From assembly GCA_026936335.1 (NCBI GenBank), contig JAPMXV010000016.1, positions 124,001 to 188,000 of the forward strand: a DNA stretch of 64,000 nt, read 5' to 3'. This DNA is from Mantamonas sphyraenae (taxonomy: Eukaryota; CRuMs; Mantamonadidae). The notes under the pieces were generated by a model. It made no database searches. It worked only from the letters and a program-made list of their open reading frames with translations, and had not been told where the DNA came from. Below are positions 54,650-64,000 of this stretch, one piece after another; position 1 is the first letter of the stretch, and each line of letters opens with the position of its first letter. The translations under genes and the position numbers were made by a program.

Positions 54650-57600
54650 ATGTCGGCCTGTTCAGCGAGCGGCTGCTCGTGCGAGCAGTTCACGCCGCAT
54701 GCATGGAAGAAGGGCAAGTGCGGAGATTGCTTCCACAGCGAAGAGGAACACGGCGGAGGCGCTGGAGGTGGCAACGCCAATGCCAGTGCGGGCGAGAAGT
54801 CAGGTGCCTCGGGCACAAAGAATCTTGCAGCACGTTTTGAACAACAGAGCCAAACCACCCAGGAGATGCCTGCATGGAAGAAGCGATTATCACAGGCAAA
54901 GGCAATGTCGCCTGTGAGTGGCGCAGGTTCTCCCAGCGCAGGTTCATCCACCCTCAGTTCGCCCGGCAGCGGCGGAGGAGGCGGCAGCCAGAAACCACTC
55001 TGGCAACGCAATCTGGAACAAAAGAAGCTGCAACGCTTTGAAGAAACCACAAGCACAGGGTCGGGCAACCACAACAGCAGTGGTGGCACCAGTGGCAGCG
55101 GCGGTGGGACGAACACATCCAACACGAGCAACACAGGCAGCGGAAACACAACAAGCAAGCCCTGGCAAAAAGCGGGGAACAACACAACCAACAACACCAA
55201 CAGTCCCAAGGCGGGCAACGACACGTCCAATAGCAACGACAACGTGCCTGCTTGGAAGAAAGAGCTTCAAGAACGCAAGGGTGGCTTTGGTGGCGTCTCG
55301 TCTGCGTCTAGTCTCGGTGGGGGCGGCGGCAATCGCAACACCGTCGGTTCCCTCGCTGCAAAGTTTATGCAGGACAAGTCGTCTGGCGAGCAGAGTGGAT
55401 CCACCACGTCGCCCAAGAGCCCCAGTGGTGGTGGTGGTGGTGGAGGTGGTGGTGGCAGCGGTGCAAGCAGTCCTTCGTGGAAAAAGAATGTGGGTGGAGG
55501 CGGCAGCGAGAGCGCGTCGTCGTCGCCGGTCAGCGCAGCACGAAACAAGTTTCAGCAGGCAGCAGCGGCAGCAGCAGCTGGGTCATCGCCGTCCATATCG
55601 TTGTCCAACACTGGAGCAAACACGAGCAACAACAGCAACGGGACCAGCAACAGGATCAGCACCAACACCGGCGGCAGCACCGGCAGCAGCACCGGCACCA
55701 GCAATAGCACCAGCACAGCGGCGTCGTCGCCAAAGACACCGTCTGCCGGCGGCGGGTCGGTCAGTGCAAATCGTCGCATGTTTGAACAGCAGCAGAGCGG
55801 CAGCAGCCCGAGCAGCCCGAGCAGCAGGACGAGCAACTCCACAAGCTCGCCATGGAAAACCAACAGCCAGCAGAACGAAAGCACGTCGAACACCACCACC
55901 CCAGAGGTGAATGTGGAGGAGGCGGAGCCGAAGGAGGACTCGCAGCGTGTGGACAGCGGCGGCGTTGGGTCGATTGTAAGTGCACTGGCACAGGTGGACC
56001 GAGACAACCAGGCAGCAGCTGCAGCGATGGCAGGCACACGCACGCAACAGCTACAGGTGCAGGAAACACGGGAACGGCGCTCCAAGTCAGACACATCTGC
56101 ACAGGAGAATGCTGCGCTGGCGGCAATCGTAAGGAAACCCAAAGGCAAGCTGTACGTGGCCTTGTACGACTTTTCCATGCAAAACACGAGCACAACCAAG
56201 TTTTTGCAGTTTGTGGAGGGCGACACCATCGAAGTGGTGGACGACAGCGGCACCGACGGCTGGTGGGAGGGCAAGTGCAACGGCGAGCTGGGCTACTTTC
56301 CCAACAACTACGTGGAGCCTGCAGAGAACACCAAGGCGAATGCCTCGGTGCCGTTGGAACAGATGACGCGCGAGCAGCTGCTGAGCGAATTCGACAACGT
56401 CAAGGTGGAGCTGGCCGATCTGGCGCAGGAGTTGAGCAAGCTCCGTTCCAGCAGGCAAGCACAGTGGAGGCAAACAGAGGTGCGTTCACTGGAAAGCCAG
56501 ATCAAGGAGGTGCAGCAGCGCAAGAATCGCATCGACGACCTTCTCAAACAGACTGCACCCGTGATCAAGGAGACCACGGTGTGCATCCGCATGCAGGCCA
56601 AGTTTGACTTTGACACGGCGCAGGACGACGAATTGCCGTTCAAGAAGGGCGACATCATCACTGTGACAGACATGAGCGACCAAGCGTGGTGGCTGGGCAC
56701 AAACGGCTCGCGCCACGGCCTGTTTCCCAGCACGTATGTGCGCGAGCTGCGCAGTGAGAGTGCACAGACCAAGACGGTGACCGTGAAGGCGAAGCACTCG
56801 TACGTGGCGCAGTCCAGCGAGGAACTGGCCTTCAAGCGAGGCGACTACATTGAGATCCTGAGCAAGGAGACCGAAGACGAAGGCTGGTGGCTGGGCAAGC
56901 TGGCGGGCATGCAGGGCATCTTCCCATCCAACTATGTGGAGGAGGTGAGTGTAAAGAGCGCCACAGACGGCACGTCCGCGGCCGCCGAGGCCGACGACGT
57001 GGGCATGTCGGTACGCAAAATGGGCCGCACGAGCTCGTTGCGCCAGAAGCAGAAGCGGTCGCGCGAGTCGACCCAGTCCAATGGCGTGCGTGCAAAGGCT
57101 ATCCATGCATACCAGGCCAAGATGGACGGCGAGCTGTCGTTTGCCAAGGGCCAAGTGATCATGGTGATTTCGCAACAGACGCAGGACCCCGGCTGGTGGT
57201 TGGGTGCCATTGCAGGCACCAAGGGTGTGTTTCCTTCCAACTTTGTGCGTCTGGTGAAGGACTCGGAGGTGCTTGTGAGTGCAGGCGACTCGGAGGACGA
57301 CAGCAACAGCGGCTCGGCAAAGGCAGGGTCTGGTAGGAGCAGCGGCAACGACAACGAGGAGGAGCAAGGCTCTGGAGAGGAGCTTGCGTTGCCGGCCAAG
57401 AGTGAGGCAGTGCACACATACACCTCTTACACGCCCGGGGAACTGTCGTTCAAGAAGGGAGACACGGTGATTGTGACGGCGGTGGAAACGAACGACGAGG
57501 GATGGTGGAGAGGCGAGGTGTACAAAGACAACGGCAAGCGCACGGGTGTGTTTCCCAGTGCGTACGTGCGCGTGGTCGGCCCTGCAGACGACAGCAGCGA

Positions 57601-59438
57601 CATGATGGGAGGCGGCAGCGGCACGGGCACACCCGGATCGCCGGCTGCAGGCGGACGCAGGCTGGACGGAGGCGCAGGGACGGCCATGGGCATGGGCGAT
57701 GTCGGGAGGAACAGTGGGGAGGCAACCGCCATTGTGGATGGCATGGTCAAGGGCGTGTCTGCGTTGCAATTGCTGGGCACGGCGCTGCACAGCTACGAGT
57801 CGTACACCGAGGGAGAACTGTCGTTCCAGAAGGGAGATGTGATTCTGGTGGAGGAGCGCGAAACCGAGGACGAGGGCTGGTGGAGGGGCACGCGGCACAC
57901 GGCAGAGGGTGGCTCGGGCGAGACAGGCGCGTCGGGAGTGTTTCCGTCCAACTACGTGCGTGTGGAGAACGAGGAGGAGGTGGAGGCGTTGAAGAAGCGC
58001 ATGGTGTACGCACAGGCCAAGTATGCGTACAACTCGTACGTGGAAGGGGAACTGAGCTTCCGCATCGGCGACCAAATCCTGGTGTTGAACAAAAAGACAC
58101 AGGATGGCGGATGGTGGCTGGGCGAGATCGGCAACCGGCGAGGCGTGTTTCCTGCGTCGTATGTGCAGGAGGTGCAGGAAGAGACAGCCAAAAGGCACAC
58201 GTCGGAGCAGAATGCGCTGCAGGGGGTGGGCTCGTCGTCCGGTGGAGACAGCGACGGGTCGGCAGATGCAGAGCTTAACCGACTGGACAAGGAGCGCAGG
58301 GACGCGGGCGCAGAGTACAAGCAGATCAAGAAGAAGATCCAGGAGCAACAAAAGGCAAAGATTGCCATCGAGAGCCTGCGCGGCATGTATGCAGACAACC
58401 CGGCGGCGTTGGCCAACGTGGAAGAGGAAATCACCATGTGGAACGAAAAGATTGCTGCGCTGAAGGATCGCAAGGCGCAGGTGGAGGATCTGATGTACGA
58501 GCTGGACCAGCAGATCGAGGCGGTGGAAAATGCACAAAAAGCGGCCGAGGAGGAGGCCAAGAGAGCCGCAGAGGCAGAGGCAGCGGCGGCAGCAGGCACA
58601 AGTACAGACAGTGGCAGCGCAGGCGGCGCAGGCAGTGATCAGTGGACGGCCAAGGCAAAGTATGCGTACACGTCGTTTGATGCCGCGGAGCTGAATTTCT
58701 CCAAGGGTGATATCATCGTGGTGTTGGACCAGGCGGTCGATGGCGACGAGGGCGTGTTCAAAGGTGAGCTGAATGGCAAGACTGGCACGTTCCCTGCCAC
58801 GTATGTGAAGCTGATTCCGCCTGCGAGCGGCGGCGGAGGAGCAAGTGCAAGCGGTGCAGCAAGCAGCGACGGGGGTCAAGCAGGCGCTGCAGGTGCAAGT
58901 GCAGGCAGTGGTGCAGGCAGTGGTGCAGGCAGTGACCAGTGGACGGCCAAGGCCAAGTATGCGTACACGTCGTTTGATTCGGCAGAGCTGAACTTTGAGA
59001 AGGGTGACATCATTGTGGTGCTGGACCAGGCGGTGGGTGGTGACGAGGGCGTGTTCAAGGGCGAGCTGAATGGCAAGACTGGCACGTTCCCTGCCACGTA
59101 TGTGAAGCTGATTCCGCCCGCGAGTGGAGCGAGCGCTGGCACGGGTGCTGGCACAGCAGCAGCAGGTGGCAGCAGCAACGGCAGCAGCATCCCGAGTGAC
59201 CAGTGGACAGCCAAGGCCAAGTATGCGTACACGTCGTTTGATTCGGCAGAGCTGAACTTTGAAAAGGGGGACATCATTGTGGTGCTGGACCAGGCGGTGG
59301 GTGGCGACGAGGGCGTGTTCAAGGGCGAGCTGAATGGCAAGACTGGCACGTTCCCTGCCACGTATGTGAAGCTGATCCCGCCTGCGGATGGAAGCGGAGG
59401 AACAGGAGCAACAACAGCGAAAAAGAGCGAATCACAGG

Positions 59439-59469
<31 letters not shown>

Positions 59470-61441
59470 TGCCAACAGCAGTGGAGACAGCAGTGGCAAC
59501 AGCTGGGTGCAGGATGGACAAGACTACTGCAAGGCCAAGTACAAGTACCAGGCAGCGAACGAGGGTGAGCTGTCGTTCAAGAAGGGACAAGTGATCCACG
59601 TGGTGCAGAAGCAGACGGACGACCCCGGGTGGTGGCTGGGTGAGTTGGAGTCAGGTGCACGCGGTGTGTTCCCAGAGACATACGCCAAGGATGTGAGTGT
59701 GGAGCAGGCACGCGAACTCGTGGGTGGCACAAGCACAGGGTCGTCGGGCAAGCCACAGGCAGCAGCATCGACAGCCAACAGTTGGGTGCAGGATGGCCAA
59801 GACTACTGCAAGGCCAAGTACAAGTACCAGGCAGCGAACGAGGGAGAGCTGTCGTTCAAGAAGGGCCAGGTGATCCACGTGGTGCAGAAGCAGACGGAAG
59901 ATCCCGGATGGTGGCTGGGCGAAGTGGAGTCGGGTGCACGTGGCTTGTTCCCAGAGACATACGCCAAGGATGTGAGTGTGGAGCAGGCACGCGAACTGGC
60001 AGGTGTGGCAGGATCGTCTGCATCGCCTGCCAAGTTGCAGGCAGCGGCATCGAATGCAAGCAGCTGGGTGCAGGATGGCCAAGACTACTGCAAGGCCAAA
60101 TTCAAGTACCAGGCAGCGAACGAAGGCGAACTGTCGTTCAAGAAGGGTCAGGTGATCCACGTGGTGCAGAAGCAGACGGAAGACCCCGGATGGTGGCTGG
60201 GCGAGGTGGAGTCCGGTGCACGCGGACTGTTTCCGCAGTCGTACATCAAGGATGTGAGTGTGGAGGATGCACGCGAGCTCGTGGGAGCGAGCACAGTAGC
60301 GTCCTCTGCGTCGTCGACATCACCTTCGAAGAGCAGCAGCAGCAGCAGTGGCAACAGCTGGGTGCAGGATGGACAAGACTACTGCAAGGCCAAGTACAAG
60401 TACCAGGCAGCGAACGAGGGTGAGCTGTCGTTCAAGAAGGGCCAGGTGATCCACGTGGTGCAGAAGCAGACGGAAGATCCCGGATGGTGGCTGGGCGAAG
60501 TGGAGTCGGGTGCACGTGGCTTGTTCCCAGAGACATACGCCAAGGATGTGAGTGTGGAGCAGGCACGCGAACTGGCTGGGACTGGCAACAGTGGTGGCAG
60601 CAGCAGCGGTGGCAAGGGAAAGGCGCCTGCGGTCACCGTGAGCAATGTGGTGATGGTGAAAGCCAAGTTTGAGTACCAAGCGACTGCGCCGGAAGAGTTG
60701 GGATTCGCAAAGGGCCAGCTGATTGAGGTTGTGCGCAAGGAGACAGAGGACCCAGGATGGATGGAAGGCACGTACACGGACGCCAACGGAACACAGCACC
60801 AAGGCCTGTTCCCAGCCACGTACATCAAGTATGTGGACAGCAGTGTGGCAAGCAGCCCGAAGCCCAAGAGCAGCGGAGGCGGAGGCGGCGCATCAGACAT
60901 GGAGTCGTTCATGATGGAGGTTGCTGGCAATGCAGGAGGAGGCAAGAAGAAGGGCAATCCGCTGCTGGGAGGCGGGTCGATGGCCAACAAGACCAAGGTG
61001 GTTCCTGCGGCACGTGCCAAGTATGCGTTTGCCGGCGGTGAAGAGGGTGATTTGTCGTTTGAAAAGGGAGACATCATCATTCTGGCCAGCAAAACGGAGC
61101 TGGAGAAGGACTGGGCAGAGGGAGAACTGAACGGCAAACGTGGACAGTTCCCAAGCAACTATGTGACGTATGTGGACAACCACACAGTGCCTGTGAACAG
61201 CAGCAGCGGGCGCAGCGCACGCACACGCTCATCGGCTCGCCAGCTGCCGTCGGTGCCGTTCCAGGCCAAGGTCAAAACGGCGTATTTTACGATTGCTTCG
61301 CACGAATTGCGTCTAGAGGTGGGCCAGGCCGTGACGGTGACTGGACTGGAGGACAAGACGGGTGTGCGCGGTGTGTGGGAAGGTGAGTGTGACGGCAAGT
61401 CGGGCCAATTTCCCAAGTCGTACGTTGTTGTGCAGCCATGA
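54650..61441 (+). CDS. Multi-SH3 scaffold protein with 17 SH3 domains and a Cys/His N-terminus
   Basis: An intronless protein of 2263 residues. The first 40 residues hold a Cys/His cluster (CSASGCSCEQF...KCGDCFHSEEEH), a probable zinc knuckle. About 450 residues of Ser/Gly/Asn/Thr low complexity follow, with repeated W-K-K/W-x-x patches. Then come 17 SH3 domains, recognised by the ALYDF-, ELxFxKGD-, WWxG- and FPxxYV-like positions. They lie at about 56145, 56570, 56770, 57085, 57395, 57770, 58000, 58635, 58935, 59200, 59510, 59785, 60065, 60355, 60645, 61000 and 61255. A coiled coil (about 58270-58600) separates domains 7 and 8. Domains 8-10 and 11-14 are two recent tandem families. SH3 domains bind Pro-rich ligands, so this is an actin or membrane-trafficking scaffold candidate. 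No enzyme domain is present. Confidence 0.92.
58632..60560 (+). repeat. Two tandem SH3 repeat families within the scaffold gene
   Basis: Units 8-10 begin near 58638, 58932 and 59199 with QWTAKAKYAYTSF. Units 11-14 begin near 59501, 59780, 60061 and 60356 with SWVQDGQDYCKAKYKYQAA. Within a family the DNA is nearly identical over about 180-210 bp, while the Ser/Gly/Ala linkers vary in length. This indicates recent unit duplication. Confidence 0.9.
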
Positions 61442-61537
61442 TGGAAAAAAATGAATGGAATGGTCAATCACCTTGTACGAAGCATGGTTTCCTCGTGAAG
61501 ACAGGGGAGGAATAGCCGCTCAGGCCAAGGTCAACAT

Positions 61538-61549
61538 GGAAAAAGAAAA
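61538..61549 (-). terminator. Probable RNA polymerase III terminator of the tRNA gene
   Basis: Immediately 3' of the tRNA on minus the sequence reads TTTTC then TTTTT, the T-run expected to end Pol III transcription. Confidence 0.65.
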
Positions 61550-61622
61550 TGACCTCGACGGGGGTCGAACCCGTGACCTTTTCGGTGTAAACGAAACGCC
61601 CTAACCACTAGGCCACGAAGTC
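61550..61622 (-). tRNA. tRNA-Val(UAC): tRNA-Val (anticodon UAC)
   Basis: The minus strand folds as a standard cloverleaf without an intron. The acceptor stem GACTTCG pairs with CGAGGTC (one G-T pair). The D arm is GCC...GGGC around AGTGGTTA. The anticodon stem is TTTCG/CGAAA with loop TTTACAC, giving anticodon TAC (Val). The T arm is ACGGG/CCCGT with loop TTCGACC. The discriminator is A, with no encoded CCA. The A box (TGGCCTAGTGG) and B box (GGTTCGACCCC) are good matches. Confidence 0.95.
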
Positions 61623-61717
61623 GGGCTTGCTGGGAAAACAGAGCGCATTTGAACATGGAAAGCAGGTGCGAGAATCAGAGTCGCGACCGTGGCGGCAAAG
61701 CAACAAGGACGAAGCCG

Positions 61718-64000
61718 ATGTCGAGCACGAGCACACGCGCGCCGTCGCCATTCAACGACGACGACCTGTTCAACTCGACATTCACATCGTACGCGAGCAC
61801 GCGGCCGTCGACGTCGAGTGGACGTGGGACACGTGAGTACTCACTGAGTGGCCTGGGCGGGCTGGGCTCGCCGTCGAGCACGGGCTCTGGCGTCGTGCAA
61901 CGGATGTCCAGCACCATGTCAGGCTCGGGCAGGAGTGGCACAGGACAACTGTCGCAGCAGCAGCCCCTGAGTGCAGCCATCCGCAACTCTGGCAGCCGTC
62001 GAACAAGCGGCAACGGAGGCGGCGGAAGCGGGTACGAGTCGAGCTACGCAGGAGTGGGCAGTGTGGGCAGTTCACGACCGTCGACGTCGCATCAACACCA
62101 GCACAGCAGTTTGCGAGCTTATGCCAACCAGCACAGGGAGTTATTTGACGCTGGGAGCGACTTTCAGGCCTTCAAGCGCGCCACAGCGCAAAATGGCGCT
62201 CAAAGCGGGTCGACGAACCGCAAGGGCAGCCGTGAGTCGAACGGCATCCGCGGAGACAACCTGTTTGCAGCGTCGTCGATGTATGCAGACGAGGATGGGT
62301 CGCAACGGACGAGCAGTGCGCCTGTGGCCGTGTTTGAGCGACCGGCGACGGCAAGCGGACGGTTTGCGGCAAGCAAGCAGCTGCGAGACGAGGCGTGGCG
62401 GGAGAGCAGCGAACGCTGGCGAGAGGACAAGGAGAGAGGCGAGGAGGAGGAACTGAGCCAAGAGATGGATCTGAATCAATTTGGAAGCACATCGCGTCGG
62501 CAACAGGCGTCGGGGAGGCGTGCAGGGAGCGCAGGAAGCGCAGGAAGCGCGGGAAGCAGCGGAAGCGTGGGACGGCCACAGACATCGTCAGGACGGCATC
62601 GAAGCTACGAAGAGAGCAGTGCAGGCTCATCACTGTTCTCTGCACCTTCGATTGAGTCGGTACAGGGACCAGGGTATGGTGATGACGAGGAGGCGGAGGA
62701 CGACGAGTTTGTCGGCTCGCAGACCGCCTCATCCAGCCGAGGACCCATGCGGGCAAGCAGTGGGGGACGCACACGAACACGACCAAACACAGGCGATGCA
62801 TCGTCAGGGACACGTCAACAACAACGAGGCGGACGAGAGGAGAGGCCGATTCGACCCGGGGTGGGTTCGGGGGGTGCCACATCGTGGGAGGAACTGTTGG
62901 AACGGGAACTGCAGCAGGAAAACAAGAAACTGAAGAAGCGACGTCCCATCTCGGCACCGGTGAAGAAGAAGCCACCCACACCCAAGAGTGCGGGAGGGAG
63001 TGGGAAGGCTCAGCAGGATGCAGGTGCAGGGGAAGGTGGTGGGGGCACACCAAAGAGCATGACAGCCACGTTTGCTGGCAGCAGTAGGAACCATCAGCAA
63101 CAACAGCAGAGGATGGCGACGGAAGCACGGCGCAACAGTGTGTCAGAGGTGATGGATCGAAAGGCGAAGCGGCAGCAGAGGATGAAGGAGGAAGAGATGG
63201 AGCTGGAAGAGTTCAAGGCGTTGGAGTTGACACTGGAGATGATGGAGACGAGCAGGGACGAGTCTGGGTTGGATGTGGATTCGCTGATGGAGTCAACACG
63301 GCGCACGGGGATGGTGAACGAAGCGGTGGTGGATTTGGAGCGCACGGTGGAAGAAGTGACGCAGTCGGAGGCATGGGTGCAGTCGTTGACACCCAACACA
63401 AGTGCACACACACACGAGGTGGCAGATTCCAGTGGGGACGAGGGACAGGCAGAGGAGGACGAGGACGAGGAGGAAGCCATCGAGGTGATCCATCCCATAG
63501 GGTACCAGGACAGGGCTGCAGTGAGGAACAGCCACAACCAGCAACACGTGGACATGTGGACCAGACCGTCGCTGGCACGGGAGCACAAGCAGCAATGGGG
63601 CGACGACCACGAAGACTATGGCGATGTGGACAAGGACGTGGACGATGATGAGGTGCAGTACGGGGATGCCAGGGATGAGGATGAGGATGACATCGAGGAA
63701 AGGATGCATGATGATGAGGATGATGAAGATGATGACGACGATGAAGATGAACACACGGAGAGGCAGCGGTATGGCGGTTGGCAGGAGGATGATGCTGACG
63801 AGGAGGAGGAGGAGGAGGGACACGAAACCACCACCAAGGCCATCATGCTGGATGAGTTTGATGGCGTGGCCACACCACCACGCAGCAAGATTGTCTCGAA
63901 GCTGTTTGGCAAAGGGCAGCAGCAGGGAGGGTCAGCCCCGGCAGCGGCCATGGGAGACACGCGCACAGAGGCACAGAGAGGCATCAACAAGGCTACATTG
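61718..64000 (+). CDS. Ser/Gly- and Asp/Glu-rich protein, N-terminal part (runs off right edge)
   Basis: The frame from the ATG at 61718 is open to the window end (761 codons) without an intron. The first 350 residues are Ser/Gly/Thr-rich with RPSTS, RPATA, RPQTS and RPISA motifs. A short conserved-looking region contains SLRAYANQHRELFDAGSDF. Charged helical stretches occur at about 225-250 and 395-420 (WEELLERELQQENKKLKKRR), then at 475-520 (RKAKRQQRMKEEEMELEEF). Long Asp/Glu runs follow at about 575-700. The visible end (IMLDEFDGVATPPRSKIVSKLF) is ordered-looking. No known domain is recognised in the visible part. The RPx[ST][AS] motifs tie it to three other proteins in the window. Being cut, it may carry a domain downstream. 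Confidence 0.7.
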   Translation, partial: MSSTSTRAPSPFNDDDLFNSTFTSYASTRPSTSSGRGTREYSLSGLGGLGSPSSTGSGVVQRMSSTMSGSGRSGTGQLSQQQPLSAAIRNSGSRRTSGNGGGGSGYESSYAGVGSVGSSRPSTSHQHQHSSLRAYANQHRELFDAGSDFQAFKRATAQNGAQSGSTNRKGSRESNGIRGDNLFAASSMYADEDGSQRTSSAPVAVFERPATASGRFAASKQLRDEAWRESSERWREDKERGEEEELSQEMDLNQFGSTSRRQQASGRRAGSAGSAGSAGSSGSVGRPQTSSGRHRSYEESSAGSSLFSAPSIESVQGPGYGDDEEAEDDEFVGSQTASSSRGPMRASSGGRTRTRPNTGDASSGTRQQQRGGREERPIRPGVGSGGATSWEELLERELQQENKKLKKRRPISAPVKKKPPTPKSAGGSGKAQQDAGAGEGGGGTPKSMTATFAGSSRNHQQQQQRMATEARRNSVSEVMDRKAKRQQRMKEEEMELEEFKALELTLEMMETSRDESGLDVDSLMESTRRTGMVNEAVVDLERTVEEVTQSEAWVQSLTPNTSAHTHEVADSSGDEGQAEEDEDEEEAIEVIHPIGYQDRAAVRNSHNQQHVDMWTRPSLAREHKQQWGDDHEDYGDVDKDVDDDEVQYGDARDEDEDDIEERMHDDEDDEDDDDDEDEHTERQRYGGWQEDDADEEEEEEGHETTTKAIMLDEFDGVATPPRSKIVSKLFGKGQQQGGSAPAAAMGDTRTEAQRGINKATL

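Noticed and set aside
831-61441. Alternative nuclear genetic code with TAA/TAG reassigned
   Set aside because: TGA dominates as stop, but no conserved gene here contains an in-frame TAA or TAG at a conserved position, so reassignment has no support.

Overview
The window is nuclear DNA of a unicellular eukaryote. It holds spliceosomal GT-AG introns (I place about 36, mostly 55-420 bp), one tRNA gene, and a dense run of 25 protein genes on both strands. Several proteins have clear eukaryotic orthologues: SERCA, Ran, sterol O-acyltransferase, nicotinate phosphoribosyltransferase, GOS28, EMC5, DCAF11, TTC39, TBC1D22 and SANBR/KIAA1841. A WDR49/WDR64-type EF-hand/WD40 protein and a giant SFI1-like centrin-repeat protein suggest a cell with centrioles and flagella. 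The lineage cannot be fixed from sequence alone. The genome is GC-rich and compact, with CA/GT-rich introns and spacers. I see no transposons, rRNA, CRISPR or organellar DNA.

Layout. 1-2940: a secreted FG-GAP-like protein (cut by the left edge), a small membrane protein and a seven-helix gustatory-receptor-like protein, all on minus. 3067-9413: SANBR-like BTB protein divergent from a TPR protein with a long low-complexity tail. 9499-19707: tail-anchored ankyrin protein, TPR-DCAF11 fusion, EF-hand/WD40 protein, and a SAM-domain membrane protein. 19805-29361, all minus: WD40 protein, sterol O-acyltransferase, small coiled-coil protein, SERCA. 29824-41109: Ran, nicotinate phosphoribosyltransferase, TTC39-like, TBC1D22-like RabGAP, EMC5, GOS28 and a Sec14-like lipid-transfer protein. 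41241-51762: a 3.5-kilo-residue coiled-coil/SFI1-like protein with eleven 231-bp repeats and one apparent 1-nt frameshift. 51946-61441: C2-AGC kinase and a protein with 17 SH3 domains. 61550-64000: tRNA-Val(UAC) and a Ser/acidic-rich protein cut by the right edge.

Themes. The ER, Golgi and lipid genes (SERCA, SOAT, EMC5, GOS28, Sec14-like, TTC39-like) sit within 20 kb. Two of them, Sec14-like and TTC39-like, share an N-terminal acidic tract plus a FFAT-type motif, which suggests VAP-dependent ER contact sites. Four other proteins (SANBR-like, the TPR protein, WDR49-like and the right-edge protein) share a recurring short motif R-P-x-[S/T]-[A/S]. The notable architectures are the SFI1-like protein with heptad-exact repeats, the 17-SH3 protein, the TPR-DCAF11 fusion, the GR-like receptor candidate and the signal-peptide/acidic/double-SAM membrane protein.

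Coordinates for spliced genes are whole coding spans, with exon limits in the evidence. All splice sites were assigned by eye from GT-AG, frame and family homology.
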